Assembly (NCBI RefSeq): GCF_015704865.1
Contig: NZ_JADQTO010000015.1
Location: 62,001 to 126,000 of the forward strand
Direction of reading: 5' to 3'
Source of the DNA: Actinoplanes aureus
GTDB lineage: Bacteria; Actinomycetota; Actinomycetes; Mycobacteriales; Micromonosporaceae
Length of the DNA stretch: 64,000 nt
This document shows positions 50,539 through 59,393 of the stretch, one piece after another. The position numbers were made by a program, and so were the translations under genes. The notes beneath the pieces are model-generated. The model did no database searches, was not told the origin of the DNA, and saw only the letters and a program-made list of their open reading frames with translations. How positions within the stretch are numbered: the stretch's first letter is position 1; every line of letters begins with the position of its first letter.

Positions 50539-51177
50539 TCACCCGTCGCCGGTGGGTGGGAGGGCTTCCAGACCGAGTAGTCGTGCGAGCAAGGCCAGCT
50601 GGTCGGCGAAGTGGTGGACGAAATCGGGGGACGTGGCGTCCTCGCCGGTAACGGCTTCGATGACGTGCGGGAGCGTGGTCGTCGCCATGGTGGCGGCCAT
50701 CAGCATGACCAGCAGGCAGTCCGGATCCAGCTCGGCTGGTAGCCGCCCGGACTGTTGCAGCGCTCGCAGCTGGGCAGCGGTGCCGGTGAGCAGGTCGCTC
50801 TGAAAGGCCTGGCGGGTACCGCTCTGCCGCAGGCCGTCCCAGGCCACGACGCGAACGCCCTCCGGGTTGTGCAGCACCTCCAGCGCGTAGCGGCGCAACT
50901 GCTCGGGCAGGGGGGTGCCGGGCGGCGCGAGCTCGCGCTGCCGTTGCCGCCATTGCTGGGACATCGCTTCGTACAGGCCTTCTTTGCCGTCGAAGTAGTA
51001 CGACACCAGCTGCTGGTTGACGCCGGCTCGGGCGGCGATCGCCCGGACCCGGGCGCCCGCGTAACCGTGTGCGCCGAACTCCACCGCGGCGGCGTCCAGG
51101 ATTTTCTGACGGGTGCGTTCGGGGTCGCGCTGCCGCTCTTGCGGCGTCGGTGACCTGCGGGGCGTTGATGGCGGCAC
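50539..51177 (-). CDS. TetR-family repressor
   Basis: A 212-residue TetR regulator. The DNA-binding part reads ILDAAAVEFGAHGYAGARVR followed by AIAARAGVNQQLVSYYFDGK, the classic helix-turn-helix with the YYF motif. The C-terminal ligand domain is of the usual length. It starts at GTG and is divergent from the FAD monooxygenase gene. A palindrome next to that gene's -35 box is its likely operator. Confidence 0.93.
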   Translation of the reverse strand: MPPSTPRRSPTPQERQRDPERTRQKILDAAAVEFGAHGYAGARVRAIAARAGVNQQLVSYYFDGKEGLYEAMSQQWRQRQRELAPPGTPLPEQLRRYALEVLHNPEGVRVVAWDGLRQSGTRQAFQSDLLTGTAAQLRALQQSGRLPAELDPDCLLVMLMAATMATTTLPHVIEAVTGEDATSPDFVHHFADQLALLARLLGLEALPPTGDG

Positions 51178-51207
51178 GGCGTGATTGTACGCCCGCCCAA
51201 CTCAGGT

Positions 51208-51250
51208 AATCATACGTTTGATTGACAGATCCATGCGAATGTTTGATCCT
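51208..51250 (+). promoter_or_regulatory. TetR operator and promoter of the FAD monooxygenase gene
   Basis: AATCATACGTTTGATT (51208-51223) is an inverted repeat AATCA/TGATT. It overlaps the start of a perfect -35 TTGACA (51222-51227), followed after 17 bases by GATCCT (51245-51250) as -10. Repression of the monooxygenase by the divergent TetR protein is inferred. Confidence 0.65.
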
Positions 51251-51269
51251 GGGGCCAGGAGGTAACGCC

Positions 51270-52394
51270 ATGACTGAACGGACACGGATTCTCATCGCCG
51301 GCGCCGGCATCGGTGGGCTGGCACTCGCGCAGGCGCTGCGCCGTGACGGCTTCGACGTCGCGGTGTATGAGCGCGATGCCACGCCGACGTCGCGCAACCA
51401 GGGCTACCGTCTCCATCTCGACGCGAACGGCAACGCCGCGCTGCGGACCTGCCTGCCGGCGGCGTCCCTGGACGTGGTCCGGCGTACCAGCGCCGTCAAC
51501 GGTGACCTGGTGGCCGCCTACAACCAGCGCTTGGAACAGGTCAGCGCCCAGGTGTTCCCGGGAGTCAGCAGCGATGAGATCACCCACGTGGACCGGGACA
51601 CCTTCCGGCGGAGTCTGTTCACCGGCTTGGCGGACGCGGTGCACTTCGCGCGAACGGTGACCGGTTACCGGATCACCGCTTCCGGCCGGGTCCGGGTGCG
51701 GTTCGCCGAGGGCGGCAGCGACGAGGGCGATCTGCTGGTCGGAGCGGACGGATCCGGTTCGGCGGTGCGCGCGCAACTGCTGCCGCACGCCACCGTGCGT
51801 GACCTGGGCCTGCGCTGCCTCTACGGCCGGATGCCGATCGACGAGACCACCGACCCCCTGATCCCGGAGGACTTCAACCGCGGATTCTGCTGGGTCGCCG
51901 GCGACAACGGATACGGTGCCGGGTTCGCCCCGGTGCGATTCCGCTTCCCGTCCGGGGAAGCGCGGGACTACCTGATGACCACCCTGGTCGCGAAGTCCGA
52001 GTTTCTGAGCCCGCGTGACGACCAGGACCTGCGGCGAATCGCCGTGGACGCCACGGCCGGCTGGCATCCGACCGTGCGGCGGCTCTTCGAGCACGCCGAC
52101 GCCGGTACGTTCTTCCCGATCACGATCCGGGCCAGCGAGGTCGTCGGCGCGTGGAGCACCGGGCCGGTCACCTTGCTCGGCGACGCCATCCACACCATGC
52201 CGCCGACGGGCGGTGTCGGCGCCAACACCGCGCTGCAGGACGCCGCGACGCTCTCCGGTGAGCTGCGCTCGGCCGCGCACGGCGAGAAGTCACTGCACGA
52301 GGCCGTCGCCGCCTACGAGCGCGTCATGCTCCCCCGCGGCTTCGCCACCATCGAGAACTCGCTGCGGATGGCCGACCAGATATTTCGGGCCTAA
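51270..52394 (+). CDS. FAD-dependent monooxygenase
   Basis: A 374-residue flavoprotein of the aromatic hydroxylase type. FAD motifs are ILIAGAGIGGLALAQAL (dinucleotide fold), the middle DG motif LLVGADGSGSAVR and the GD motif LLGDAIHTMPPTGGVGAN. Such enzymes use NAD(P)H and O2 to hydroxylate or inactivate compounds such as tetracyclines and rifamycin; the substrate is not evident. The ATG (MTERTRIL) follows AGGAGG at seven bases; the longer upstream frame covers the promoter. Under divergent TetR control. Confidence 0.92.
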   Translation: MTERTRILIAGAGIGGLALAQALRRDGFDVAVYERDATPTSRNQGYRLHLDANGNAALRTCLPAASLDVVRRTSAVNGDLVAAYNQRLEQVSAQVFPGVSSDEITHVDRDTFRRSLFTGLADAVHFARTVTGYRITASGRVRVRFAEGGSDEGDLLVGADGSGSAVRAQLLPHATVRDLGLRCLYGRMPIDETTDPLIPEDFNRGFCWVAGDNGYGAGFAPVRFRFPSGEARDYLMTTLVAKSEFLSPRDDQDLRRIAVDATAGWHPTVRRLFEHADAGTFFPITIRASEVVGAWSTGPVTLLGDAIHTMPPTGGVGANTALQDAATLSGELRSAAHGEKSLHEAVAAYERVMLPRGFATIENSLRMADQIFRA

Positions 52395-52430
52395 AGGGGC
52401 CAGCCAGGTCGCGCGGGAGAGCGGGACTGT

Positions 52431-52450
52431 GCTCACGCGTACCGAAAAAG
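52431..52450 (-). repeat. Dispersed intergenic motif, copy 3
   Basis: On the minus strand CTTTTTCGGTACGCGTGAGC, two changes from copy 2. It lies beside the terminator hairpin between convergent genes. Confidence 0.45.
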
Positions 52451-52454
52451 GGGT

Positions 52455-52480
52455 CCCGGGCAACAAGGCTGCTGCCCGGG
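52455..52480. terminator. Hairpin between convergent monooxygenase and dehydrogenase genes
   Basis: Stem CCCGGGCA / TGCCCGGG with a 10-base loop, located 60 bases after the monooxygenase stop and 7 bases after the dehydrogenase stop on the other strand. It can serve both. No T-tract. Confidence 0.55.
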
Positions 52481-52487
52481 CCCGGGA

Positions 52488-53531
52488 TCAGCGCAGGCTG
52501 TCGACGTCGATGACGAAGCGGTAGCGGACGTCGGACTTCAGGACGCGCTCGTAGGCCTCGTTCACCGCGTCGGCGGTGATCAGCTCGACCTCCGGGGCGA
52601 TGCCCCGCTCGGCGCAAAAGTCCAGCATCTGCTGGGTCTCGGCGATGCCGCCGATGTTGGAGCCGGCGAAGGAGCGCCGCTTGCCGATCAGAGAGAAGAC
52701 ATGTACGGGCAGCGGCTGCGGCGGCGCGCCCACGTTGACGAGCGTGCCGTCGACACGCAGCAGGCCGAGGTAGGCGTTGATGTCGACCGCCGCGCTGACC
52801 GTGTTGATGATCAGGTCGAAGGTGTTCTTCAGCGCCTCGAAGGTCGCCGGGTCGCTCGTCGCGTAGTGGTGCTCGGCACCGAAACGCAGGCTGTCGTCCT
52901 TCTTGCTGAGCGTCTGTGAGAGGACGGTGACCTCGGCGCCCATCGCGGCCGCGATCTTGACGCCCATGTGGCCGAGGCCGCCCATGCCGACGATCGCGAC
53001 CTTCTTGCCGGGTCCGGCGTTCCAGTGCGCCAGCGGCGAGTAGAGCGTGATGCCGGCGCAGAGCAGCGGGGCCGCGGCCTCGTGCGGGATCGACGACGGT
53101 ACGCGCAGCACGAAGTCCTGGTCGACGACGACGTGCGTCGAGTAGCCGCCCTGCGTGACGGTGCCGTCGCGGTCGACGGCCGCGTACGTCCCGACGTTGC
53201 CGCCCGAGCAGTACTGCTCCTGCCCGGCCCGGCAGTTCTCGCACTCCCGGCACGAGTTGACCATGCAGCCCACGCCCACCCGGTCACCGACGGCGTGCCG
53301 GGTGACCTCGCCGCCGACCTCGGTGACATGGCCCACGATCTCGTGACCGACGGTGAGCGGGTAGGGCACCGGGCCCCAGTCGCCCTTCACCGTGTGGATG
53401 TCCGAGTGGCAGATGCCGGCGTAGGTGATCTCGATCAGTACGTCGCGCGGGCCCAGGTCACGTCGCTCGATCGTGGTTCGCACGAGGGGCTCGGTGGCGG
53501 AGGGCGCGGCGATGGCGTTGACGGTGAAAAT
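52488..53531 (-). CDS. Zinc-dependent alcohol dehydrogenase with probable ATT start
   Basis: A medium-chain dehydrogenase of the YahK/cinnamyl-alcohol group, about 347 residues. Catalytic zinc ligands are in AGICHSDIH and GHEIVGHV; structural zinc cysteines are in SCRECENCRAGQEQYC; the NADP fold is VGMGGLGHMGVKIA. It should reduce aldehydes. The first standard start is GTG at 53483, but the in-frame residues before it (FTVNAIAAPSATEPL) match the conserved family N-terminus. The only start that includes them and has a ribosome site is ATT at 53531-53529, six bases after GGAGG (53542-53538). If ATT is not used, the enzyme lacks 16 residues. Confidence 0.9.
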   Translation of the reverse strand: MFTVNAIAAPSATEPLVRTTIERRDLGPRDVLIEITYAGICHSDIHTVKGDWGPVPYPLTVGHEIVGHVTEVGGEVTRHAVGDRVGVGCMVNSCRECENCRAGQEQYCSGGNVGTYAAVDRDGTVTQGGYSTHVVVDQDFVLRVPSSIPHEAAAPLLCAGITLYSPLAHWNAGPGKKVAIVGMGGLGHMGVKIAAAMGAEVTVLSQTLSKKDDSLRFGAEHHYATSDPATFEALKNTFDLIINTVSAAVDINAYLGLLRVDGTLVNVGAPPQPLPVHVFSLIGKRRSFAGSNIGGIAETQQMLDFCAERGIAPEVELITADAVNEAYERVLKSDVRYRFVIDVDSLR

Positions 53532-53699
53532 GATGATCCTCCGGATCTTGTTACGTACTCCGCAAGCCTACGACCTTCTCCTTCGCCGGGTTTTCGGTCT
53601 GGCCTGGTGACATGGGTCTCCAGGGCGGGCGCTCGGTGCGGTACTCCCCCGACGCCCGGGCGTCCGCCCCGCTCAGCCTGTCGCCGGAGAGGGAGATCC

Positions 53700-54719
53700 A
53701 TGTCTGACATCACAGCCGACGCCGACGCGCGAGTGCTGGAACAGACCCTGTTCGAGGTCAAGAAGGTGATCGTCGGCCAGGACCGGCTTGTCGAACGGTT
53801 GCTGACCGCGCTGCTCGCCGGTGGGCACTGCCTGCTCGAAGGGGTGCCCGGGGTGGCCAAGACGCTTGCCGCGGAGACCCTCGCGGTGGCGGTCGGCGGC
53901 ACCTTCCACCGGATCCAGTTCACCCCGGACCTGGTGCCGTCGGACATCCTCGGCACCCGCGTCTACCGGCCGAGCCGGGAGAGCTTCGACGTGGAGCTCG
54001 GACCGGTGATGGCGAACCTGGTGCTGGCCGACGAGATCAACCGGGCGCCGGCGAAGGTGCAGTCGGCGCTGCTGGAGGTGATGGCCGAGGGGCACGTGTC
54101 GATCGGCGGCCGTACCTACCCGGTGCCGCAGCCGTTCCTGGTGCTGGCCACCCAGAACCCGATCGAGAGCGAGGGTGTCTACCAGCTGCCCGAGGCGCAA
54201 CGCGACCGGTTCCTGATGCGGGTCGTCGTCGGCTACCCGGACGACCGGGACGAGCTGGGGATCCTCTACCGGATGGGCGGGCGCCGGCCGACCGCCGCGC
54301 CGGTGCTCGACACCGGACGGTTGCTGGCCCTGCAGGCCCGGGCCCGGGACGTGTTCGTCCATCACGCGCTCGCCGAGTACGTGGTCCGGCTGGTCCTGGC
54401 CACCCGGGACCCGGCCCGGTTCGGTGTGCCCGAGGTGGCGGGGCAGCTGGCGTACGGTGCCAGCCCGCGGGCCACGCTGGGGCTGGTCGCCGCCGCCCGG
54501 GCGCTGGCTCTGCTGCGCGGCCGCGAGTACGTGCTACCGACCGACGTGCTCGACGTCGCTCCGGACGTGCTCGCGCACCGCCTGGTGCTGGGCTTCGACG
54601 CGGTCGCCGACGGGGTGCCACCGGAGTCGATCGTCCACCGGATCCTGGAGGTCGTCGCCCCGCCGGTGATCGCTCCGGCGCAGCAGGCCTCGGGGGCCGG
54701 CCTCGGGGTGGCGGCATGA
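53700..54719 (+). CDS. MoxR-family AAA+ ATPase
   Basis: A 339-residue AAA+ chaperone-like ATPase. Walker A GVPGVAKT (48-55), Walker B LVLADEINRAP, sensor 1 LATQNPIESEG and the arginine-finger region LPEAQRDRFLM are present. MoxR proteins work with VWA proteins to mature or insert metal centres and complexes; the target here is unknown. It heads a run of six genes; its stop overlaps the DUF58 start by four bases. ATG after GAGAGGGAG. Confidence 0.94.
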   Translation: MSDITADADARVLEQTLFEVKKVIVGQDRLVERLLTALLAGGHCLLEGVPGVAKTLAAETLAVAVGGTFHRIQFTPDLVPSDILGTRVYRPSRESFDVELGPVMANLVLADEINRAPAKVQSALLEVMAEGHVSIGGRTYPVPQPFLVLATQNPIESEGVYQLPEAQRDRFLMRVVVGYPDDRDELGILYRMGGRRPTAAPVLDTGRLLALQARARDVFVHHALAEYVVRLVLATRDPARFGVPEVAGQLAYGASPRATLGLVAAARALALLRGREYVLPTDVLDVAPDVLAHRLVLGFDAVADGVPPESIVHRILEVVAPPVIAPAQQASGAGLGVAA

Positions 54720-55681
54720 ACTCCGGCGCCTCGCTGAACGAGCTGTCGCCGGAGCGGCGGCTGCGCCGGCTCGAGCTGACCATCACCCGGCGGCTCGACG
54801 GGCTGCTGCACGGCTCCTACCTCGGACTGCTGCCCGGACCCGGCAGCGAACCGGCCGGCAGCCGGGAGTACCGGCCCGGTGAGGACGAGGTACGCCGGAT
54901 GGACTGGGCGGTGACCGCGCGTACCACGGTGCCGCACGTGCGAACCGTCGACGCGGACCGGGAACTGACCACCTGGGTGCTCGCCGACGCGACCGCGAGC
55001 ATGGACTTCGGCACCGCCGAGTACGAAAAGCGGGAGCTGGCGATCGCCGCCGTGGCCGCGGTCGGCTTCCTCGCCGCCGGGACCGGCAACCGACTCGGCG
55101 CGCATCTGGTCACCCCGGGCGGGGTCCGGCGGTTTCCGGCGCGCGGCGGGCGTACGCATCTGCTGGGTGTGCTGCGGGCGCTGCTCGCCGTGCCCCGCGC
55201 CGCACCGGCGGCCGAGCCGGCGCCGCTGGCCGGCGCGCTGGAAGCGTTGCGGCGGGCAGCGCCGCGGCGCGGGCTGATCGTGGTCGTCTCCGACTTCCTG
55301 GACGGTCTCGACGACGACGGCCTCGGTTCGCAAGCCCCCGCCTGGGAGCAGCCGCTGCGCCGCCTCGCCGCTCACCATCAAGTGCTCGCCGTGCAGGTCG
55401 GCGACCCGCGCGAGCACGACCTGCCGGATGTCGGCCTGCTCGCCCTGGTGGATCCGGAGACCGGGCGCCGCCGGGAGGTGCACACCGGCAGCCGCCGGCT
55501 GCGCGAACGGTACGCGGCCGCGGCCCGCCGGCAGCAGACCGGCATCACCACCGCGATCCGCCGCACCGGTGCCGCCCACCTTCCGTTGCGCACCGACCGC
55601 GACTGGGTCGCCGACATCGTCCGTCACGTGCACGCCCGGCGCCGCCTGGGCCGGGCCGCGAGAAGAGGTGCCTCCACATGA
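54716..55681 (+). CDS. DUF58-domain protein
   Basis: A 321-residue DUF58 protein, the standard partner of MoxR ATPases. The signature GSREYRPGEDEVRRMDWAVT is at about residues 45-65, and a degenerate VWA-like fold follows (TTWVLADATASMDFG). No TM segment is evident. Overlaps the MoxR stop and the next VWA start by four bases each (ATGA), so strict co-translation is likely. Confidence 0.92.
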   Translation: MNSGASLNELSPERRLRRLELTITRRLDGLLHGSYLGLLPGPGSEPAGSREYRPGEDEVRRMDWAVTARTTVPHVRTVDADRELTTWVLADATASMDFGTAEYEKRELAIAAVAAVGFLAAGTGNRLGAHLVTPGGVRRFPARGGRTHLLGVLRALLAVPRAAPAAEPAPLAGALEALRRAAPRRGLIVVVSDFLDGLDDDGLGSQAPAWEQPLRRLAAHHQVLAVQVGDPREHDLPDVGLLALVDPETGRRREVHTGSRRLRERYAAAARRQQTGITTAIRRTGAAHLPLRTDRDWVADIVRHVHARRRLGRAARRGAST

Positions 55682-56619
55682 CCTGGTTGTCCCCGGAACG
55701 GCTCTGGCTGCTCGCCGCGGTCGCCGCGCTGGTCGCCGCTTACGTCGTCGCGCAGCGCCGCCGCAGCCGCTACGCCGTCCGATTCACCAACCTCAAGCTG
55801 CTCGACCGGGTCGCGCCGAAGCGGCCGGGCTGGCGGCGGCACGTGCCGGCCGGCCTGTTCCTGGCCATGCTGGGGCTGCTCGTGGTCGGTTTCGCCCGGC
55901 CGCAGGCCGAGGTTCAGGTGCCCCGGGAACGGGCGACCGTGCTGGTGGCGGTGGACGTGTCCCGGTCGATGCTGGCCGACGACGTCGCACCGGACCGGCT
56001 GAGCGCCGCGAAGGTGGCCGCCCGGGAGTTCGTCGCGGACCTGCCCGAGCAGTTCAACGTGGGCCTGGTCGGGTTCGCCGGGGCGGCGTCGGTGTTCGTG
56101 CCGCCGGTCACCGACCGGCAAGCGGTCACGGCCGGGATCGACCGGCTCGCCGAGGGCACGGCCGGCCAGGCCGGGACGGCCATCGGTGATGCCATCGCGA
56201 CCTCGCTGGACGCGATCCGGAGCGTCGACGCGGAGGCGGTGCCGCCGGCCCGGATCGTGGTGCTCTCCGACGGTGCGAACACCTCCGGGCGGGACCCGGA
56301 GGAGGCGGCCCGGCTCGCCACCGAGGTGGGTGTGCCGGTCGACGCGATCTCGTTCGGTACGCCGTCCGGGATGATCCAGGGCGGGCAGGCGGTCCCGGTC
56401 GACGGCCAGACCCTGGAGGCGGTCGCGGAGGCCACCGGCGGGAACTATTTCGCCGCCGGCAGTGCGGACGAGCTGCGTGCGGCGTACGCCGACATCGGCA
56501 GCTCGGTCGGCTACGAGACCGAGGTGCAGGACGTGTCCGCCCGGTTCATCGGTTTCGGCCTGGTGCTGGCGGTTCTCGCAGCGCTGGCCTCGTTGTTCTG
56601 GTTCGCCCGGCTTCCGTAG
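55678..56619 (+). CDS. Membrane-anchored VWA-domain protein (BatA-like)
   Basis: A 313-residue protein with two N-terminal TM helices (about residues 7-25 and 57-72), an external VWA domain and a final TM helix (about 295-311). The metal-binding MIDAS is complete: Asp93-x-Ser95-x-Ser97 in VDVSRSML, plus GTAIGDAI and VLSDGANTSG. BatA-like proteins act with MoxR and DUF58 partners at the membrane. The HtrA-like protease gene follows after 13 bases. Confidence 0.93.
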   Translation: MTWLSPERLWLLAAVAALVAAYVVAQRRRSRYAVRFTNLKLLDRVAPKRPGWRRHVPAGLFLAMLGLLVVGFARPQAEVQVPRERATVLVAVDVSRSMLADDVAPDRLSAAKVAAREFVADLPEQFNVGLVGFAGAASVFVPPVTDRQAVTAGIDRLAEGTAGQAGTAIGDAIATSLDAIRSVDAEAVPPARIVVLSDGANTSGRDPEEAARLATEVGVPVDAISFGTPSGMIQGGQAVPVDGQTLEAVAEATGGNYFAAGSADELRAAYADIGSSVGYETEVQDVSARFIGFGLVLAVLAALASLFWFARLP

Positions 56620-56632
56620 AAGGGACTCTCCC

Positions 56633-57496
56633 ATGACGACAACAGGACTTGGCGGCACTCCGCGAGGGCCCGAGTTCGTCGCGACCGGCGTACCGCCCGC
56701 GCCTGCCACACCCGCGTTCGGCTCCGCGCCGCCGCTGGTGGCCGCGCCCCGGCGGCTGCCGTGGTACGCGGCCGCCGGCGTGGCGGTGCTCGCGGTCTCG
56801 GCCGGGGTGGGCGGCGCGTCCGGCTACCTGGCCGGCCGCGACGACGCTGACCGATCGGTCACGCCCGCGCCGGCACCCGGCGTGGCCGGCCTGCCGTCGG
56901 ACCTCGTCGGCGCGGCCGCGCAGGCCCTGCCCGGCGTGGTCTCGGTGCAGGTGCGCACCTCGTCCGGCCGGGCTTCCGGCTCCGGCTTCGTCTTCGACGA
57001 TCGCGGGCACATCGTCACCAACAGTCACGTCGTCGCCGGCGGCGGCGCGGTCAGCGTCGTCGGCGCCGACGGCCGCCGGCTCACCGCCGAGGTGGTCGGC
57101 ACCGACCCGGGCAGCGACATCGCCGTGCTGCGCGTCTCGCCGGGGCGTGCGCTGCGGCCACTCCCCCTCGCCGACCCGCGCACGGTCCGGGTCGGTGAGC
57201 CGGTCCTGGCCGTCGGCTCCCCGCTCGGCCTGTCCGGGACGGTCACCGCCGGCATCGTCAGTGCCCTGGACCGGCAGGTGAGCCTCGGCGGTGCGGGCCG
57301 GCAGCCGGCGGTGCAGACCGACGCCTCGATCAATCCCGGCAACTCGGGCGGCCCTCTGGTCAACGCCCGCGGGCAGGTGGTCGGCGTCAACACGGCGATC
57401 GCCACCCTGGAAGGCGGCGGCAACATCGGCATCGGCTTCGCCGTGCCGATCGAGCGGGCCCGCCAGGTGGCGACCGCCCTCATCGGACGGGGATAG
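56633..57496 (+). CDS. Membrane-anchored HtrA-like serine protease lacking PDZ
   Basis: A 287-residue S1C protease. A proline-rich cytosolic start and one TM helix (about 45-66) lead to an external trypsin fold with His132 (VTNSHVVAG), Asp162 (GSDIAVLRV) and Ser238 (NPGNSGGPLV). The chain ends right after the protease domain (FAVPIERARQVATALI), so the PDZ domain common in HtrA proteins is absent. It lies between the MoxR/VWA genes and a two-component pair, which suggests an envelope-stress role. Confidence 0.93.
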   Translation: MTTTGLGGTPRGPEFVATGVPPAPATPAFGSAPPLVAAPRRLPWYAAAGVAVLAVSAGVGGASGYLAGRDDADRSVTPAPAPGVAGLPSDLVGAAAQALPGVVSVQVRTSSGRASGSGFVFDDRGHIVTNSHVVAGGGAVSVVGADGRRLTAEVVGTDPGSDIAVLRVSPGRALRPLPLADPRTVRVGEPVLAVGSPLGLSGTVTAGIVSALDRQVSLGGAGRQPAVQTDASINPGNSGGPLVNARGQVVGVNTAIATLEGGGNIGIGFAVPIERARQVATALIGRG

Positions 57497-57503
57497 TCGA
57501 CAG

Positions 57504-58187
57504 ATGCGGCTGCTCGTGGTGGAAGACGAAGAAGACCTGGCCGAAGGCCTGCGGGCCGGGCTGACCCGGACCGGGTACGCCGTGGACATCGCGGCCGGCG
57601 CGACCGAGGCGTACGAGCGGCTGACGGTCAACGAGTACGACCTGATGCTCCTCGACATCAACCTGCCCGACGGTGACGGCTTCACCCTGTGCCGGGCGCT
57701 GCGCAACGGTGAGGTCGTCACCCCCGGCGACACCGACCTGCGGGTGCTCATGCTGACCGCCCGCGGCAACCTCGACGACCGGGTCCGCGGCCTGGACGAC
57801 GGCGCCGACGACTACCTGGTCAAACCGTTCCACCTGGCGGAGCTGCTGGCCCGGGTCCGGGCACTGCTGCGCCGGGACACCAACGGCACCACCGCCACGT
57901 TGACGGTCGGCGGCATCGTGCTGGACACCGCCCGGCACACCGCCACCCTGCACGGGCGGCCGCTGTCGCTGACCCGCAAGGAGTTCGGTGTCCTGGAGTA
58001 CCTGATGACCCGGCCCGGGCACGTGGTGTCCAGCGAGGATCTGCTGGAACACGTCTGGGACGCCAACACCGACCCGTTCACCCAGACGGTCCGGGTCACC
58101 GTCGGCACGCTGCGCCGCAAACTCGGCGAGGGCTCGATCGAGACCGTGGTCGGCCGCGGCTACCGGCTGAACGAGGTGGCGGCGTGA
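57504..58187 (+). CDS. OmpR-family response regulator
   Basis: A 227-residue regulator with acidic VVEDEED, phospho-acceptor Asp51 (LMLLDINLPDGDG), Lys107 (DYLVKPFH) and a C-terminal winged helix ending VVGRGYRLNEV. It begins seven bases after the protease stop and overlaps the kinase gene by four bases (GTGA). Likely controls the upstream MoxR-HtrA genes; inferred from position. Confidence 0.95.
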   Translation: MRLLVVEDEEDLAEGLRAGLTRTGYAVDIAAGATEAYERLTVNEYDLMLLDINLPDGDGFTLCRALRNGEVVTPGDTDLRVLMLTARGNLDDRVRGLDDGADDYLVKPFHLAELLARVRALLRRDTNGTTATLTVGGIVLDTARHTATLHGRPLSLTRKEFGVLEYLMTRPGHVVSSEDLLEHVWDANTDPFTQTVRVTVGTLRRKLGEGSIETVVGRGYRLNEVAA

Positions 58188-59377
58188 GATCCATCCGGTT
58201 CCGGCTCACCGTCATCTACTCCCTGCTGCTGTTCGCCCTGGCCGGAACCGCGCTGGCGGTCACCTACTACGCCGTCGCCGAGACCACCGAACCGCAGCCG
58301 ATCACCGAACGCACCGCGAAGGTCTACAACGACAACAGGCAGTACATCGGCACGATGACGGTCGCCGACGTCAGCCAGGTCGAGGCGGCGGTCAACTACA
58401 ACACCTTGCAAACCCTGCGGAACTACTCGCTGATCGCTCTGGGCGGGCTGTTCGTCGCCAGCCTCGGCATCGGCTGGGTGCTCGCCGGCCGGGCCCTACG
58501 CCCGGTCGGCGCCATCACCCGGACCGCGCGGGAGATCCAGGCCACCGACCTGACCCGGCGCATCCGGTTGCGGGGCCCGCACGACGAACTGCGCGACCTG
58601 GCCGACACCATCGACTCCATGCTGGACCGGCTCGACCACGCCTTCCAGGCGCAGCGGCAGCTCATCGACGACGCCTCGCACGAGCTGCGCAGTCCGCTCG
58701 CCATCATCCGGACCAACCTGGACGCGTCGCTGACCGACCCGGCCGCCACCGCGGACGAGCGGCAGCGCGCCACCGCGATCATCGACCGGGCCACCACCCG
58801 GATGTCCCGGCTGGTCGAGGATCTGCTGGCCACCGCACGCCGGGACGCGGAGGCGATGACCGACACCGACGTCGACCTGGCCGCGGTGGCCCGGGAAGCC
58901 GGTGACGAGTCGTTCCTGCCCGATCGGCCGCTGAGCCTGCGCTACCGGACCACCGGTGGGCTGCACCTGATCGGCGACGCCGACGCTCTGCGCCGGGCCG
59001 TGGGCAACCTGCTGTCCAACGCGGTACGGCTGGCGCCCACCGGGTCGACCGTGACCGTGGCGACCGGTCAGGCCGGTTCGTGGCTGTGGCTGGCCGTCGC
59101 GGACGAGGGGCCGGGCATCACGGCGGAGGACCTGCCGCGCGTGTTCGACCGGTTCTGGCGTGGGGCGGCGAACGGGTCGTCGCGGGAACGGCGTACCGGG
59201 CTGGGCCTGGCCATCGTGCGGCAGATCGTGGAATCACACGGCGGCCAGGCCGCGGCGTTCTCCGGGCCGGGCGTGGGCAGCACATTCGTGCTGTGGCTGC
59301 CGGCCCGCGACCGGAGTGACGGCAGCCCACCGCCGGCGGCCAATCCGCTGCCGGTCGCGGATCGGCGGCCGCACTGA
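58184..59377 (+). CDS. Sensor histidine kinase
   Basis: A 397-residue kinase. TM helices at about residues 6-28 and 80-103 flank a short extracytoplasmic loop of about 50 residues. HAMP, then HisKA with His166 in DDASHELRSPL, N-box GNLLSNAVRLAP, G1 VADEGPGI and RRTGLGLAIV follow, so the ATPase domain is complete. The small sensor loop suggests detection of membrane or envelope state. GTG start overlapping the regulator stop. Confidence 0.95.
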   Translation: MRSIRFRLTVIYSLLLFALAGTALAVTYYAVAETTEPQPITERTAKVYNDNRQYIGTMTVADVSQVEAAVNYNTLQTLRNYSLIALGGLFVASLGIGWVLAGRALRPVGAITRTAREIQATDLTRRIRLRGPHDELRDLADTIDSMLDRLDHAFQAQRQLIDDASHELRSPLAIIRTNLDASLTDPAATADERQRATAIIDRATTRMSRLVEDLLATARRDAEAMTDTDVDLAAVAREAGDESFLPDRPLSLRYRTTGGLHLIGDADALRRAVGNLLSNAVRLAPTGSTVTVATGQAGSWLWLAVADEGPGITAEDLPRVFDRFWRGAANGSSRERRTGLGLAIVRQIVESHGGQAAAFSGPGVGSTFVLWLPARDRSDGSPPPAANPLPVADRRPH

Positions 59378-59393
59378 GGACCGCGGCGGGAAC

